Shown here: in pieces, positions 1 through 11,503 of the stretch
How positions within the stretch are numbered: the stretch's first letter is position 1
Layout of the letters: every line of letters begins with the position of its first letter
Assembly (NCBI RefSeq): GCF_014836905.1
Contig: NZ_JACSPZ010000002.1
Span: 124,001-188,000 of the forward strand
Direction of reading: 5' to 3'
Source of the DNA: Solibacillus faecavium
Lineage (GTDB): Bacteria > Bacillota > Bacilli > Bacillales_A > Planococcaceae
Length of the DNA stretch: 64,000 nt
The notes under the pieces: generated by a model
What the model saw: the letters and a program-made list of their open reading frames with translations, nothing else
Database searches by the model: none
What the model was told of the DNA's origin: nothing
Program-made: the position numbers and the translations under genes

Positions 1-306
1 TTTATCGAAAGAAATAACCTGTTCTTTGTATTTTTCATACATGTCCTTTACCGATCCATAAAGGTCACGGCCTTTTGTTCCTCTAATATTGTGAGGCGGG
101 AATAATTTTGATTCAGGGTGGTAAGGATCATTTTCTTCATGTAAATCATTCGCAAAAACTACTACTTCATTTTGTTCTACAAATTGTTCAATTAACGAGC
201 TTATGTCCTGTTCAATAGCCTGCCCAGCAGCTCCACAAGTTAATTTTCCATCCGATGCGACAAAATCATACGTATAATCGATTACAATCAGTGCTCTTTT
301 TACCAT
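1..306 (-). CDS. pncA: Nicotinamidase / isochorismatase-family amidohydrolase (5' part only)
   Basis: The first 102 residues are present; the gene runs off the left edge. The start MVKRALIVIDYTYDFV and the later LFPPHNIRGT stretch closely resemble B. subtilis PncA/YueJ, which deamidates nicotinamide to nicotinate in NAD salvage. The Asp after the first beta strand (VIDYTYDF) is the family's catalytic Asp; the DLHEENDPYHPES stretch supplies the metal-ligand region. The catalytic Cys lies outside the window. The ATG at 306 is preceded by an AAGGAGG-type ribosome site. It is transcribed divergently from the small gene at 464. The assignment to the family is firm; nicotinamidase rather than another cysteine hydrolase is likely. 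Confidence 0.85.
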   Translation of the reverse strand, partial: MVKRALIVIDYTYDFVASDGKLTCGAAGQAIEQDISSLIEQFVEQNEVVVFANDLHEENDPYHPESKLFPPHNIRGTKGRDLYGSVKDMYEKYKEQVISFDK

Positions 307-374
307 AATTAGCCTCCTTGATATGTTATAAAGCTATTATGCCATGATAAAAGAAATAATGATAAAATAAATAG

Positions 375-425
375 TTAACTAAATATTCGAAATATTTTGA
401 TTTATTTAGTTGGGTAATGTATATT
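375..425 (+). promoter_or_regulatory. Promoter of the 34-aa peptide gene with overlapping inverted repeat
   Basis: TTGATT at 397-402 and TATATT at 420-425 are separated by 17 bp. AACTAAATA (375-383) and TATTTAGTT (403-411) form a 9-bp inverted repeat that covers the -35 region, with a further near-palindrome between the arms. The position between divergent genes suggests an operator, but the regulator is unknown. Confidence 0.45.
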
Positions 426-463
426 AAGAATATCAAAAAATTAAACGGGGTGGAGTGGATAAG

Positions 464-568
464 ATGGATCAGGCATTAATGAGGAAATTAAACCGTCAGG
501 CACTTATTTTTGTAGGAATCCACAGCTTTATAATCTTGAACTTTGCAATTGAATTACTACTACTCTAA
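464..568 (+). CDS. 34-aa hydrophobic membrane peptide
   Basis: The reading frame starts with MDQALMRKLNRQALIF and continues as one hydrophobic segment ending in ELLLL, so it should be a single-pass membrane peptide with a short basic N terminus. A GGGGTGGAG ribosome site lies about 8 bases upstream of the ATG, a sigma-A-like promoter lies at 397-425, and a strong terminator follows at 586-620. Promoter, ribosome site, frame and terminator together argue for a real monocistronic gene. I do not recognise the family and assign no function. Confidence 0.6.
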   Translation: MDQALMRKLNRQALIFVGIHSFIILNFAIELLLL

Positions 569-585
569 TAAAATGGTATATTCCT

Positions 586-620
586 AACCTAGCATCAGTT
601 TGCTAGGTTATTGTTTTTTT
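586..620 (+). terminator. Rho-independent terminator of the 34-aa peptide gene
   Basis: A perfect 9-bp stem (AACCTAGCA with TGCTAGGTT), six-base loop and T tract immediately follow the small gene. Confidence 0.85.
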
Positions 621-725
621 GTTAATCATTTCAAATGATTTAACACCAATGCTAACAAGGCATGTAAGCATTTAGGTCAAGTACTGTGATGAGCTCCAAC
701 ACCATTTTCAAATAAAAATAAATTA

Positions 726-756
726 AATTTTTTAAAAATTCAAATTTGTAAAAATT
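726..756 (+). promoter_or_regulatory. CodY-like boxes upstream of ilvD
   Basis: AATTTTTTAAAAATT (726-740) differs from the CodY consensus AATTTTCWGAAAATT at two positions, and the sequence at 742-756 differs at three. A third site at 962-976, in the ilvD leader, matches 12 of 15 positions. CodY represses ilvD and ilv-leu genes in B. subtilis. In AT-rich DNA such matches can arise by chance, but three near one ilv gene is suggestive. Confidence 0.45.
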
Positions 757-818
757 GAACTGAAAGAGAATAAACAGCACAGTAATCAGTAAGAAAGCGG
801 TTACAATAAATTAGAACA

Positions 819-881
819 TTTTGAATTGTATAAAAAATTCAAAAAATAGTGTTGACGGTAGCACTCATTCCGTACTATGAT
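819..881 (+). promoter_or_regulatory. ilvD promoter with an inverted repeat just upstream
   Basis: TTGACG (852-857) and TATGAT (876-881) with an 18-bp spacer form a good sigma-A promoter, putting transcription start near 888 and giving a leader of about 160 nt. Directly upstream, TTTTGAATT (819-827) and AATTCAAAA (836-844) are a perfect 9-bp inverted repeat that could bind a dimeric regulator. Confidence 0.6.
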
Positions 882-899
882 AACAACAATTTAGTACAC

Positions 900-940
900 C
901 ACATCATTCAAGCACACAAACATGTTAAATGAATGATGTG
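900..940 (+). promoter_or_regulatory. 11-bp hairpin in the ilvD 5' leader
   Basis: CACATCATTCA (900-910) pairs perfectly with TGAATGATGTG (930-940) across a 19-nt loop, close to the predicted transcript 5' end. No T tract follows, so it is not a terminator. It may stabilise the 5' end or be a regulatory site. No known riboswitch was recognised. Confidence 0.5.
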
Positions 941-1048
941 ACAAAATCGATTCCTATAATTAAAATTTAGAAAATTCTTATTTTTAATTACGGGGAAGCG
1001 AAATATAAAACAACAAGAGTGAAAGCTTTACGTTGAGGGGCGTTTAAT

Positions 1049-2719
1049 ATGAGAAGTGATATGATCAAACTTGGAGTTGACCGAGCTCCACACCGTAGTC
1101 TTTTATATGCTACAGGTAAAGTAAAGGCGAAAGATTTAGAGAAGCCGTTTATCGGTGTTTGTAACTCATATATTGATATTATTCCAGGCCATGTGCATTT
1201 ACGTCAGTTTGCAGACGTTGTAAAAGATGCCATTATAGAAGCTGGCGGTATTCCATTTGAATTCAATACGATCGGTGTTGATGACGGAATAGCAATGGGT
1301 CATATCGGCATGCGTTATTCATTGCCATCTCGAGAGATTATTGCAGATTCAGCCGAAACAGTTATTAATGCACACTGGTTCGATGGCGTGTTTTACATTC
1401 CGAACTGTGACAAAATTACACCGGGTATGCTAATGGCAGCTGTTCGAACGAACGTACCATCAGTATTTGTTTCCGGCGGTCCGATGGAAGCTGGTACTTC
1501 ATCAACGGGTAAGCAATTATCATTGACGAGTGTATTTGAAGGAGTCGGCGCACATAAGGCAGGAACGATGTCAGCAGAAGAACTTCTTGATATTGAAAAC
1601 AATGCATGTCCAACATGCGGATCATGTTCAGGAATGTTCACAGCCAACTCAATGAATTGCCTAATGGAAATGCTAGGTTTGGCTTTGCCAGGTAACGGTA
1701 CAATTGTTGCAACGAGTGATAAGCGGAAAGAGTTAATTTATGAAGCAGCCAAACACTTGGTACGCATGATTAAAGAAGACGTAAAACCACGCGATATCGT
1801 AACAAAAGAGGCTATTGATGATGCATTTGCATTGGATATGGCAATGGGCGGTTCAACAAATACAGTACTTCACACATTGGCAATCGCGAATGAAGCAGAA
1901 ATCGAATATAACATTGAAGATATTAATAAAGTCGCAGAACGCGTTCCTTATATTGCGAAAATTATGCCGGCATCGGATATATCGATGGATGACATTGCAA
2001 AAGCAGGCGGCGTACAGGCAATTATAAATGAATTAACGAAAATTCCAGGTGCGATCCATCCAGATCGTCCAACAATCGCAGGTGTAACGATGCGAGAACT
2101 TGTAAAAGATTACAAGATTACGAATGATAAGGTTATTCGAACAAAAGATAATCCATATAGTGCTGTAGGTGGTCTTTCCGTTCTATTCGGAAACATCGCA
2201 CCTGAAGGATCTGTTATTAAGGTAGGTGCTGTTGACCCTTCTATTAAAACTTTTACAGGTGAGGCAATCGTATTTGAATCACAGGAAGAAGCACAAAAAG
2301 CAATTGATGAAGGCATTGTACGTGAAGGGCACGTAGTAGTCATTCGCTATGAAGGGCCAAAAGGTGGTCCGGGTATGCCGGAAATGCTTGCTCCTACATC
2401 AGCGATTCAAGGTCGCGGATTGGGGACAAAAGTAGCTTTAATTACAGATGGTCGTTTCTCAGGCGCATCACGCGGAATTTCCATCGGTCATATTTCTCCA
2501 GAGGCAGCTGAAGGCGGTCCAATTGCTTTAGTAAATAACGGAGATATTATCGAAATCGATTTACCAGGTAGAACAATTAATTTACAAGTTTCTGATGAAG
2601 TTCTTGCAGAGCGTCGTCAAAACTTACAACCATTTGAACCAAAAATTAAGCGCGGTTGGCTTGCACGTTACTCAGCTTTAGTAACGAATGCTTCCCAAGG
2701 CGGCGTAATGAAAATATAA
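1049..2719 (+). CDS. ilvD: Dihydroxy-acid dehydratase
   Basis: At 556 residues this is full length. The enzyme dehydrates 2,3-dihydroxy-isovalerate and -methylvalerate to the 2-keto acids, the last common step before transamination to valine and isoleucine, and supplies ketoisovalerate to leuA. Iron-sulfur cluster cysteines are visible in NCDKITPG (C120) and CPTCGSCSG (C187, C190, C193). The ATG follows a GAGGGG ribosome site. It has its own promoter at 852-881 and lies upstream of the T-box that precedes ilvB, so ilvD itself escapes T-box attenuation. In B. subtilis ilvD is a separate locus; here it heads the cluster. Confidence 0.97.
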   Translation: MRSDMIKLGVDRAPHRSLLYATGKVKAKDLEKPFIGVCNSYIDIIPGHVHLRQFADVVKDAIIEAGGIPFEFNTIGVDDGIAMGHIGMRYSLPSREIIADSAETVINAHWFDGVFYIPNCDKITPGMLMAAVRTNVPSVFVSGGPMEAGTSSTGKQLSLTSVFEGVGAHKAGTMSAEELLDIENNACPTCGSCSGMFTANSMNCLMEMLGLALPGNGTIVATSDKRKELIYEAAKHLVRMIKEDVKPRDIVTKEAIDDAFALDMAMGGSTNTVLHTLAIANEAEIEYNIEDINKVAERVPYIAKIMPASDISMDDIAKAGGVQAIINELTKIPGAIHPDRPTIAGVTMRELVKDYKITNDKVIRTKDNPYSAVGGLSVLFGNIAPEGSVIKVGAVDPSIKTFTGEAIVFESQEEAQKAIDEGIVREGHVVVIRYEGPKGGPGMPEMLAPTSAIQGRGLGTKVALITDGRFSGASRGISIGHISPEAAEGGPIALVNNGDIIEIDLPGRTINLQVSDEVLAERRQNLQPFEPKIKRGWLARYSALVTNASQGGVMKI

Positions 2720-2732
2720 AAAGAATAATATA

Positions 2733-3110
2733 AATCGTTGATGAGGTTAAAGAATATAGAGTCTTGTATTTACCAGAGAGCCGGTGTTGGTGGAAGCCGG
2801 TGATACAACTATATTCGACATCCCCTCGGAGTGAGCTATTAAACGCATTCGCCATTAGATAGCTCCGGGCATAATCGAAATGCTCGTTATTAATGAATCG
2901 CTCTCTTTATTAGTTGCACAAATTTCTTATGGAATTTGGTAATAGAGAGGTCAAGGCGGTTCACGAGGTAGCAAGGTGGACATTGGTTCTTTTAAAGGGG
3001 CCTTTGTTGTCTTTGCTATAAATAAGGGTGGTACCATGAAAAGTCTTTTTCATCCCTACGTAAGAGGTTTTCTTTTGCGTGCGGATATAAGAGGCTTTTT
3101 CTTTTTATAT
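2733..3110 (+). ncRNA. T-box leader, isoleucine specifier (ATC), upstream of ilvB
   Basis: Stem I contains GAATATAG pairing with CTATATTC, the AGAGAG and GGTGTTGGTGGAAGCC distal elements, and the K-turn-type GATGAGG/CCTCGGAG base. Aligning CCTC-GGAG with other T-boxes puts the specifier at ATC (2820-2822), an isoleucine codon. A second hairpin (GAGCTAT with ATAGCTC) follows near 2833-2866. The T-box AGGGTGGTACC is at 3025-3035; its TGGT bulge (3029-3032) would pair with an ACCA tRNA end, as expected for tRNA-Ile. The competing terminator pairs 3038-3054 with 3083-3099, followed by T-rich DNA. Uncharged tRNA-Ile should therefore raise ilvB-leuD expression. Confidence 0.92.
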
Positions 3111-3166
3111 AAAAATCGACCATGAGTTAACATATAAATTTTTTTCAAAGGAAGGAGTATTAAAAA

Positions 3167-4915
3167 ATGAGTACAAATGTTTCAATCAGTAAAGAAATTG
3201 AAATGCCTGAGGAACAGCCACAAGTAATTAAATCTAGAGATGGTGCCGATATTTTAGTGCAGGCATTACATGATCAGGAAGTAGAAATTATTTTTGGTTA
3301 TCCAGGTGGGGCCGTATTACAGATTTATGATGCACTTTACCGTAACCCGATTCGCCATATTTTAACACGACATGAACAAGGTGCTATCCACGCAGCAGAA
3401 GGTTATGCTCGTGTAATGAATAAGCCGGGTGTAGTCATTGCAACATCTGGACCAGGTGCAACAAACCTTGTAACAGGTATTGCGGATGCGATGATTGATT
3501 CCATTCCACTAGTAATTTTTACAGGTCAGGTAGCCACATCAGTCATCGGTACGGACGCTTTCCAGGAAGCAGATATTATGGGGATTACAACACCAATTAC
3601 AAAGCACAACTATCAGGTTCAGGATGTAGCGGATATTCCACGAATCGTTAAAGAAGCATTCCATATTGCGAATACGGGACGAAAAGGGCCGGTAGTTATT
3701 GATTTCCCTAAAAATATTTCACAATCTGTTTTCCTTGAGGATATAAAAACACCGGAAGATATTTATTTACCTGGATATCAACCAACGACAAAACCGAACT
3801 ATTTACAAATTCAAAAAGCGATTCAGGCCATTACTTTAGCTAAAAAACCTTTAGTACTTGCAGGTGCAGGTGTATTATTCGCAGATGCTTGCGAACAATT
3901 GACTGAATTTATTGAAAAATATAATTTACCGGTTGTAAACACTCTACTTGGTTTAGGAAGTATACATGGACAGCATAAACAGTTCTTTGGTATGGCGGGA
4001 ATGCATGGTTACGCAACAGCTAATGATGCCATTACAAAATGTGATTTATTAATCAATATCGGGGCACGATTTGACGATCGCCTGACAGGGAACTTAGCTA
4101 CTTTTGCTCCAAATGCGACAATTATCCATATTGATATCGACCCAGCAGAAATTGGGAAAAACGTTCCGACAGACATTCCGATTGTAGCGGATGCAAAAGA
4201 AGCACTTTATGCATTATTGAAAAAAGATTTCCAAGGACCGGATACGACGGACTGGATGGATTACTTAAATGATAGTCGTGACAGATATCCACTTTGGTAT
4301 GAAGATGCTGGTGAAGAAATTTTACCGCAGCAAGCAATGGAAATCATCCACAGATTAACGGATGGCGACGCAATTGTTACAACTGACGTAGGTCAGCATC
4401 AAATGTGGGCAGCGCAATATTATCATTTAAACAATCCACATGGCTGGGTTACATCAGGCGGATTAGGAACGATGGGCTTCGGATTCCCTGCAGCAATCGG
4501 AGCACAATTTGCGAAACCTGATAAGAAGGTTATTTCCATCGTAGGTGATGCAGGGTTCCAAATGACAAACCAAGAGCTGATTCTATTAAAAGAATTCAAT
4601 TTACCTGTAAAAGTTGTCATTTTGAATAACAGCTGCTTAGGAATGGTACGTCAATGGCAGGAAACTTTCTATGAAGAGCGCTACTCTCAAAGTCTTATGC
4701 CGATTCAGCCGGATTTCGTAAAGCTTGCAGAGGCATATGGAGTAAAGGGCTATCGAATTGATAATTTATCGGAGGCAGAAGCAATTTTTGCCGAAGCAAT
4801 TAATTCAGATGAACCAGTCGTAATTGACTGTCGAGTGAAACAGCTCGTGAGCGTCTTCCCAATGGTCGCACCAGGAAAAGGATTACATGAAATGATTGGA
4901 GTGGAAAAGCCATGA
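3167..4915 (+). CDS. ilvB: Acetolactate synthase, large catalytic subunit
   Basis: The 582-residue thiamine diphosphate enzyme condenses pyruvate with pyruvate or 2-ketobutyrate, the first common step to valine/leucine and isoleucine. The catalytic Glu is in [15 protein letters not shown], and the ThDP/Mg site reads [11 protein letters not shown] with the closing LNN. A ~25-residue N-terminal tail precedes the conserved GADILVQAL start. The AAGGAAGGAG ribosome site supports the ATG. It overlaps ilvH by 4 bases (ATGA), as expected for a catalytic/regulatory subunit pair made in fixed ratio. Controlled by the T-box upstream. Confidence 0.97.
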   Translation: MSTNVSISKEIEMPEEQPQVIKSRDGADILVQALHDQEVEIIFGYPGGAVLQIYDALYRNPIRHILTRHEQGAIHAAEGYARVMNKPGVVIATSGPGATNLVTGIADAMIDSIPLVIFTGQVATSVIGTDAFQEADIMGITTPITKHNYQVQDVADIPRIVKEAFHIANTGRKGPVVIDFPKNISQSVFLEDIKTPEDIYLPGYQPTTKPNYLQIQKAIQAITLAKKPLVLAGAGVLFADACEQLTEFIEKYNLPVVNTLLGLGSIHGQHKQFFGMAGMHGYATANDAITKCDLLINIGARFDDRLTGNLATFAPNATIIHIDIDPAEIGKNVPTDIPIVADAKEALYALLKKDFQGPDTTDWMDYLNDSRDRYPLWYEDAGEEILPQQAMEIIHRLTDGDAIVTTDVGQHQMWAAQYYHLNNPHGWVTSGGLGTMGFGFPAAIGAQFAKPDKKVISIVGDAGFQMTNQELILLKEFNLPVKVVILNNSCLGMVRQWQETFYEERYSQSLMPIQPDFVKLAEAYGVKGYRIDNLSEAEAIFAEAINSDEPVVIDCRVKQLVSVFPMVAPGKGLHEMIGVEKP

Positions 4916-5427
4916 AACGTGTGCTCACAGTAACAGTAATTAATCAAAGCGGAGTATTAAATCGAGTGACAGGTTTGTTAATGAAACGCCAATTCAATAT
5001 TGAATCAATTACAGTTGGTCACTCAGAACAGCCGAACTTCTCAAAAATGACGTTCATCGTTCATGTGGAAGATGAAAATAAAATCGAACAGTTAATTAAA
5101 CAGCTATCGAAGCAAATTGACGTATTAAAAGTAAATGATATTACAGAAAAATCAATCGTTCTTCGTGAGCTGGCACTTATTAAAGTAGTATCACCACCGA
5201 ATATGCGAATGGAAATGAATGCAATTGTTGAGCCGTTCCGTCCGCAAGTTGTCGATACGTCAAAAAATGTTGTCACATATGAAGTTGTAGGTCATCCAGA
5301 AAAAATCGATGCATTTATCGAACTAATTAGACCATACGGCATTAAAGAATTAACACGTACCGGCGCAACAGCATCGATTCGTGAAGCGCAAAAAATCGAA
5401 GGTCCACAACTTTCAATTTTAAAATAA
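4912..5427 (+). CDS. ilvH: Acetolactate synthase, small regulatory subunit
   Basis: At 171 residues it has the usual length. The N-terminal ACT domain begins at [19 protein letters not shown] and carries the valine-binding fold; the C-terminal half ([22 protein letters not shown] onward in shortened form) is the domain that activates the large subunit. The ATG overlaps the ilvB stop, indicating translational coupling. It confers feedback inhibition by valine in this family. Confidence 0.95.
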   Translation: MKRVLTVTVINQSGVLNRVTGLLMKRQFNIESITVGHSEQPNFSKMTFIVHVEDENKIEQLIKQLSKQIDVLKVNDITEKSIVLRELALIKVVSPPNMRMEMNAIVEPFRPQVVDTSKNVVTYEVVGHPEKIDAFIELIRPYGIKELTRTGATASIREAQKIEGPQLSILK

Positions 5428-5497
5428 CCGGCATTCCATACGGGGCGGAGGATGTCATCTGAAGCCCGTATATCAAAAAATATATAATTCAACTTAA

Positions 5498-6526
<1,029 letters not shown>

Positions 6527-6527
6527 T

Positions 6528-8072
6528 ATGAGAAAAATTGACATTTTTGATACAACATTGCGCGATGGTGAACAGTCTGCAGGTATTAATTTAAATACAG
6601 CAGAAAAAGTGGAAATCGCAAAACAACTAGAGCGTTTAGGTGTCACAATTATTGAGGCGGGATTTCCTGCCTCATCTCCAGGTGACTTGGAAGCTGTTTC
6701 GTTAATTGCAAAAACAGTGAAAAATTCAATTGTAACAGGCTTAGCGCGTGCCGTGAAAAGTGACATCGACGCAGTTTGGGAAGCAATTCGCCATGCAGAA
6801 CAACCACATGTTCATACATTTATCGCAACAAGCCCGATTCATATGGAATACAAATTAAAGAAAAATCCGGATGAAGTAGTCGAGCAGGCAGTAGCCGCAG
6901 TGAAATACGCAAAGGAAAAATTCTCGCTTGTAGAATTTTCCGCAGAAGACGGCTTCCGTTCCGATAAAGAATTTTTAGTACGCATTTGTCAGGAAGTAAT
7001 TAAAGCAGGTGCCACAACAATTAATATTCCGGATACAGTTGGTTACGCATCGCCGGAGGAATATGGCGCATTATTCCGCTATTTACGTGAAAATGTAATC
7101 GGTGCAGAAAAAATTAAGTTTTCTGCCCATTGCCACGATGATTTAGGAATGGCAGTAGCAAACTCATTGGCAGCCGTTCAAAATGGTGCCGATCAAGTAG
7201 AATGTACGATTAACGGTATCGGTGAACGCGCCGGAAATGCAGCATTAGAGGAAATCGGTGTTGCGCTTCACATTCGTAAAGATTTTTACGGTGTTGAAAC
7301 AGGGCTTAACTTAAAAGAAATTAAACGTACATCTCAAATGGTAAGCCGCCTGACGAATGTTGTTATTCAGCCTAACAAAGCTGTTGTAGGGAAAAACGCA
7401 TTTGCTCATGAATCGGGTATTCACCAGGACGGTGTATTGAAAAATCCAGAAACTTACGAAATTATTTCTCCTGCACTTGTAGGAGAAGACGATATTCCAT
7501 TAGTTTTAGGGAAGCATTCCGGACGCGCAGCATTCCGCGACCGTGCAGAAACAATGGGCTTCGAGCTATCGGATGAAAAACTGAACAAAGCATTTGCTGA
7601 ATTCAAAAAATTGGCCGACCGCAAAAAAGAAGTTACGGAAGACGATTTAACAACGATTTTAACTGAGCAACAAGTTTCAATAGAAGATGTTCCGCTATTT
7701 GAACTAAAATCAGTTCAAGTTCAGTACGGTACCGAAAATATTCCGACTGCTACTGCATCAGTACTTACTCCTGGAGGTGAGTTGAAAACACTCGCTTCAA
7801 CAGGATCAGGTTCAGTCGAAGCAATCTTCAATACGTTGGAATTACTTGTTGGAGGAAAGGTAAACATACTAGATTACCGAGTACAATCAGTCGGCAAAGG
7901 ACGCGATGCACTTGGAGAAGCGGTCGTTAATTTAAAATACAATGGCTATACCTCTACAGGACGCGATTCAGCACAAGATGTATTAGAAGCAAGTGCAAAA
8001 GCATACTTAAATGCAGTCAATCGCCAACTGATTCAACAGCAAGTACGAGAAAGACAGACAATCTCAGTTTAA
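6528..8072 (+). CDS. leuA: 2-Isopropylmalate synthase
   Basis: At 514 residues this is the full bacterial form. It condenses acetyl-CoA with 2-ketoisovalerate, committing carbon to leucine. The HMGL-like TIM barrel opens with [12 protein letters not shown], has the metal ligands in [18 protein letters not shown], then the HESGIHQDG linker and the C-terminal LeuA dimer domain where leucine inhibits. It begins one base after the ilvC stop with only a weak ribosome site, so coupled translation is likely. Confidence 0.97.
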   Translation: MRKIDIFDTTLRDGEQSAGINLNTAEKVEIAKQLERLGVTIIEAGFPASSPGDLEAVSLIAKTVKNSIVTGLARAVKSDIDAVWEAIRHAEQPHVHTFIATSPIHMEYKLKKNPDEVVEQAVAAVKYAKEKFSLVEFSAEDGFRSDKEFLVRICQEVIKAGATTINIPDTVGYASPEEYGALFRYLRENVIGAEKIKFSAHCHDDLGMAVANSLAAVQNGADQVECTINGIGERAGNAALEEIGVALHIRKDFYGVETGLNLKEIKRTSQMVSRLTNVVIQPNKAVVGKNAFAHESGIHQDGVLKNPETYEIISPALVGEDDIPLVLGKHSGRAAFRDRAETMGFELSDEKLNKAFAEFKKLADRKKEVTEDDLTTILTEQQVSIEDVPLFELKSVQVQYGTENIPTATASVLTPGGELKTLASTGSGSVEAIFNTLELLVGGKVNILDYRVQSVGKGRDALGEAVVNLKYNGYTSTGRDSAQDVLEASAKAYLNAVNRQLIQQQVRERQTISV

Positions 8073-8174
8073 AAGATTTCAACTAGCAATCTCTTTATAT
8101 TAACAATAGCGTCATCACAGCAGATGGCGCTTCTACATCAAGTAACTTCACGTAGAAAGAAAGGTGTTTTACAA

Positions 8175-9275
8175 ATGGAAAAGAAAATTACAGTACTACC
8201 AGGTGACGGCATTGGTCCAGAAGTTGTTGCAAGTGCAGTAAAAGTATTACAAGTAATCGGGAAACGTTTTAATCATACATTTCATTTAAACTACGCGGCA
8301 ATCGGCGGAGCAGCAATTGATCAATACAACAATCCATTACCGGATGAAACAATTGCGATGTGTGAAGCAAGTGATGCTATTTTATTAGGCGCTGTCGGTG
8401 GACCGAAATGGGATAATAACGCACCAAGCCTACGTCCGGAAAAAGGTTTATTAAAAATTCGTAAGCACTTCGATTTATTTGCGAATTTACGTCCTGTGAA
8501 AGCATTCCCAAGTTTACTTGCATCTTCTCCATTAAAGCGTGAAGTTGCGGAAAATGTAGACTTAATGATCGTCCGCGAATTAACAGGAGGGCTTTACTTC
8601 GGAGAGCCACGTAAAAAAACAGATGCAGGTGCTATTGATACATGTGTGTATTCACGTGAAGAAATTGAGCGTATTGTCGAAAATGCTTTCGAATTAGCTC
8701 GTTTACGTCGTGGAAAACTTTGCTCAGTAGATAAAGCAAACGTACTCGATACATCACGTTTATGGCGTGAAATTGTAGAAGAGAAGAAAAAGCAGTACCC
8801 AGATGTAGAAACAGAACATAACTTAGTTGACTCAGTGGCGATGAAGCTAATTACAAATCCTGGTCAATATGATGTCATCGTTACTGAAAACTTATTCGGT
8901 GATATTTTAAGTGACGAAGCTTCTGTTATTACAGGTTCACTAGGTGTATTGCCTTCAGCATCAATTCGCGGTGATAACTTCGGTCTTTACGAGCCAGTAC
9001 ATGGTTCAGCACCTGAAATTGCAGGGCAAGGTGTTGCCAACCCGGCAGCAACAATTCTTTCAGTAGCAATGATGCTACAATACTCATTCGGTTTAAAAGA
9101 GGAAGCAGCCGAAATTGAACGTGCGGTTACAGCAGTGTTTAATGATGGGTATTTTACAGCAGATTTAGCACAGGAACATACACGCTCACTATCTACTGAA
9201 GAATGGACTGAACAAGTACTAAACGAAATCGATGCAAGCTTCGTTTCGGACAGCATTATGATTTCATATAATTAA
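8175..9275 (+). CDS. leuB: 3-Isopropylmalate dehydrogenase
   Basis: The 366-residue enzyme oxidises and decarboxylates 3-isopropylmalate with NAD. The start reads MEKKITVLPGDGIGPEV. The substrate/metal site is visible in RELTGGLYFGEPR, and in VTENLFGDILSDEAS; the NAD-site segment is EPVHGSAPEIAGQGVANP. The frame is open upstream to 8124, but AAAGGTG at 8159-8165 and family alignment select ATG 8175. Confidence 0.96.
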   Translation: MEKKITVLPGDGIGPEVVASAVKVLQVIGKRFNHTFHLNYAAIGGAAIDQYNNPLPDETIAMCEASDAILLGAVGGPKWDNNAPSLRPEKGLLKIRKHFDLFANLRPVKAFPSLLASSPLKREVAENVDLMIVRELTGGLYFGEPRKKTDAGAIDTCVYSREEIERIVENAFELARLRRGKLCSVDKANVLDTSRLWREIVEEKKKQYPDVETEHNLVDSVAMKLITNPGQYDVIVTENLFGDILSDEASVITGSLGVLPSASIRGDNFGLYEPVHGSAPEIAGQGVANPAATILSVAMMLQYSFGLKEEAAEIERAVTAVFNDGYFTADLAQEHTRSLSTEEWTEQVLNEIDASFVSDSIMISYN

Positions 9276-9429
9276 TCATTTTTTAAGTAAGCAGATAGTT
9301 GATTGTAAAAAAGGGGAGCATGGTGCGAATAAAAAATGTCACGCTTGTTATGACGTATTTTTAGCCAACATCATGTCTGCCCCAAGAATGAACATCAACT
9401 CTATATATGGGTAAGGAACGGTGAAAACT

Positions 9430-10839
9430 ATGGGGAAAAATATTATTGAAAAAGTGTGGGAACAGCATGTCGTACATCGTGAAGAAGGTAAGCCAGATTT
9501 ACTATATATCGACTTACATTTAATTCACGAAGTTACTAGTCCACAGGCGTTTGAGGGATTACGCTTAGCAGGGCGAAAAGTGCGTCGAACAGATTTATGT
9601 TTTGCTACAATGGACCATAACGTACCAACGAAAAATTTACCGACGATTAACGATCCAATCGCCAAAAAGCAAATTATGACACTAGCTGAAAATGCGAAGG
9701 AATTCGGCATTGAATTAGCAGATATCGGACACCCTGATCAAGGGATTGTTCACGTAATCGGGCCAGAACTAGGGTTAACACAGCCTGGTAAAACGATTGT
9801 TTGCGGAGACTCACATACAGCTACACACGGTGCTTTCGGTGCCATTGCATTCGGTATTGGAACATCGGAAGTAGAACATGTTCTATCAACTCAAACATTA
9901 TGGCAATTAAAGCCACCTACAATGGAAATTCGTGTTAACGGTGAACTTGGTCTTGGCGTAACTGCAAAAGACATCATTTTAGCGATTATCGCTAAGTGGG
10001 GTATCGGTGTAGGAACTGGCCATATCGTTGAATATACAGGAGAAGCAATTCGCAAACTTTCTATGGAAGAACGAATGACAATTTGTAATATGTCAATTGA
10101 AGCCGGAGCAAAAGCTGGTCTTATATCTCCAGATGAAATTACAGTAGAATTCCTTCGCGGCCGCCGCCATGCACCACAGGGCGAACAGTTTGAAGAAGCG
10201 GCAAAGTACTGGTTAAGCTTAGCGTCTGATGCAGATGCTACTTATGATGTAGTACTTGAAATCGATGCAGACGAAATCGAACCAATCGTAACATGGGGTA
10301 CGAATCCGGCAATGGGGGTTGGCGTTTCGAAAACTGTACCAACTGCTGCAGACTACAATAACGAGACTGATAGAGCAGCATTAAATAAAGCGTTGCAATA
10401 TATGGATTTACAAGAAGGACAAAATATTACTGATATCGAGATTCAGCACGTATTTATCGGTTCTTGTACGAACTCACGTATTAATGACTTACGTGCAGCA
10501 GCAGATATCGTTAAAGGTGAAAAGATAGCTCCAGGTGTTAAAGGTATTGTTGTTCCAGGCTCTTGGTCAACAAAACGTCAGGCAGAAGAAGAAGGCCTTC
10601 ACCAAATTTTTCTTGATGCAGGCTTTGAATGGCGTGAATCAGGATGCTCAGCTTGCCTAGGCATGAACGAAGATGTTATTCCATCCGGTGAACGTTGTGC
10701 ATCGACGTCAAACCGTAACTTTGAAGGACGTCAAGGCGCGGGTGCTCGTACGCATCTTGTGTCACCAGCTATGGCGGCTGCCGCTGCAATTCACGGGCGC
10801 TTTGTTGATGTCCGTAAGCTACAAAAGCAGGAAGCATAA
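9430..10839 (+). CDS. leuC: 3-Isopropylmalate dehydratase, large subunit
   Basis: A 469-residue aconitase-family subunit that isomerises 2- to 3-isopropylmalate with LeuD. The [4Fe-4S] cysteines lie in [10 protein letters not shown] and in GCSACLGMN; the family signature [17 protein letters not shown] is present. The in-frame GTG at 9421 is too close to the AAGGAA ribosome site, so ATG 9430 is preferred. The 154-bp gap before it holds a possible 15-codon frame (9320-9364) but no clear promoter. Confidence 0.95.
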   Translation: MGKNIIEKVWEQHVVHREEGKPDLLYIDLHLIHEVTSPQAFEGLRLAGRKVRRTDLCFATMDHNVPTKNLPTINDPIAKKQIMTLAENAKEFGIELADIGHPDQGIVHVIGPELGLTQPGKTIVCGDSHTATHGAFGAIAFGIGTSEVEHVLSTQTLWQLKPPTMEIRVNGELGLGVTAKDIILAIIAKWGIGVGTGHIVEYTGEAIRKLSMEERMTICNMSIEAGAKAGLISPDEITVEFLRGRRHAPQGEQFEEAAKYWLSLASDADATYDVVLEIDADEIEPIVTWGTNPAMGVGVSKTVPTAADYNNETDRAALNKALQYMDLQEGQNITDIEIQHVFIGSCTNSRINDLRAAADIVKGEKIAPGVKGIVVPGSWSTKRQAEEEGLHQIFLDAGFEWRESGCSACLGMNEDVIPSGERCASTSNRNFEGRQGAGARTHLVSPAMAAAAAIHGRFVDVRKLQKQEA

Positions 10840-10851
10840 GGAGAGATTAGT

Positions 10852-11442
10852 ATGGAACCGATTAATATCGTCAACAGTATATATGCACCACTAGACCGTA
10901 AAAATGTCGATACTGACCAAATTATTTCAAAAGAGTTTTTAAAGCGTATTGAGCGTACAGGGTTTGGACAATACGTATTTTATCACTGGCGTTTTGACAA
11001 AGACGGCAAGCCAAATGAGGATTTCGTATTAAACAAGCCTGAATATAAGAGTGCTGAAATTTTAGTCGCACAGGATAACTTCGGCTGCGGCTCTTCACGC
11101 GAACATGCACCATGGGCCATTCTTGATTACGGCTTCCGTGTCGTTATTGCACCGAGCTTTGCAGATATTTTCCATAATAACTGCTTTAAAAACGGTATTT
11201 TACCGATTAAATTAACAGAAGCTGAATGTGATGAACTACTGGAAAAAGGCTTAGAAAAAGCACAGGCTATTGAAGTGAACCTGGAGCAGCAAACTGTTAC
11301 TACAGGGTATGGCAAAACGTATTCATTTACGATTGACCCATATTATAAGCAAATGCTGCTAAACGGCTGGGATGAAATTTCATTGACATTCCAATATGAA
11401 GAACAAATCGCGGCATATGAGAAAAAGCGTATAGCGTATTAA
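10852..11442 (+). CDS. leuD: 3-Isopropylmalate dehydratase, small subunit
   Basis: The 196-residue swivelling-domain partner of LeuC. The substrate-recognition loop reads [15 protein letters not shown] and is followed by [16 protein letters not shown], both typical of LeuD. Ribosome site AGGAGA precedes the ATG, and only 12 bases separate it from leuC. It is the last gene of the ilv-leu operon and is followed by a strong terminator. Confidence 0.96.
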   Translation: MEPINIVNSIYAPLDRKNVDTDQIISKEFLKRIERTGFGQYVFYHWRFDKDGKPNEDFVLNKPEYKSAEILVAQDNFGCGSSREHAPWAILDYGFRVVIAPSFADIFHNNCFKNGILPIKLTEAECDELLEKGLEKAQAIEVNLEQQTVTTGYGKTYSFTIDPYYKQMLLNGWDEISLTFQYEEQIAAYEKKRIAY

Positions 11443-11447
11443 AAAAC

Positions 11448-11497
11448 AAGCCTGTTATGAAGGGTCAACACCTTCCGTAACAGGCTTTGTCTTATTT
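11448..11497 (+). terminator. Terminator of the ilv-leu operon
   Basis: AAGCCTGTTA pairs with TAACAGGCTT, with an inner AAGG/CCTT extension, followed by a T-rich run. Confidence 0.88.
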
Positions 11498-11503
11498 TAC
11501 CGG

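Noticed and set aside
2817-2819. GAC (Asp) as the T-box specifier codon
   Set aside because: It would not fit the spacing to CCTC-GGAG, and the TGGT bulge pairs with an A73 tRNA end, as in tRNA-Ile, whereas tRNA-Asp carries G73.
9320-9364. 15-codon frame with AAGGGGAGC before its ATG, between leuB and leuC
   Set aside because: The ribosome-like site is adjacent to the ATG rather than spaced, and there is no attenuator hairpin to make it a leader peptide.
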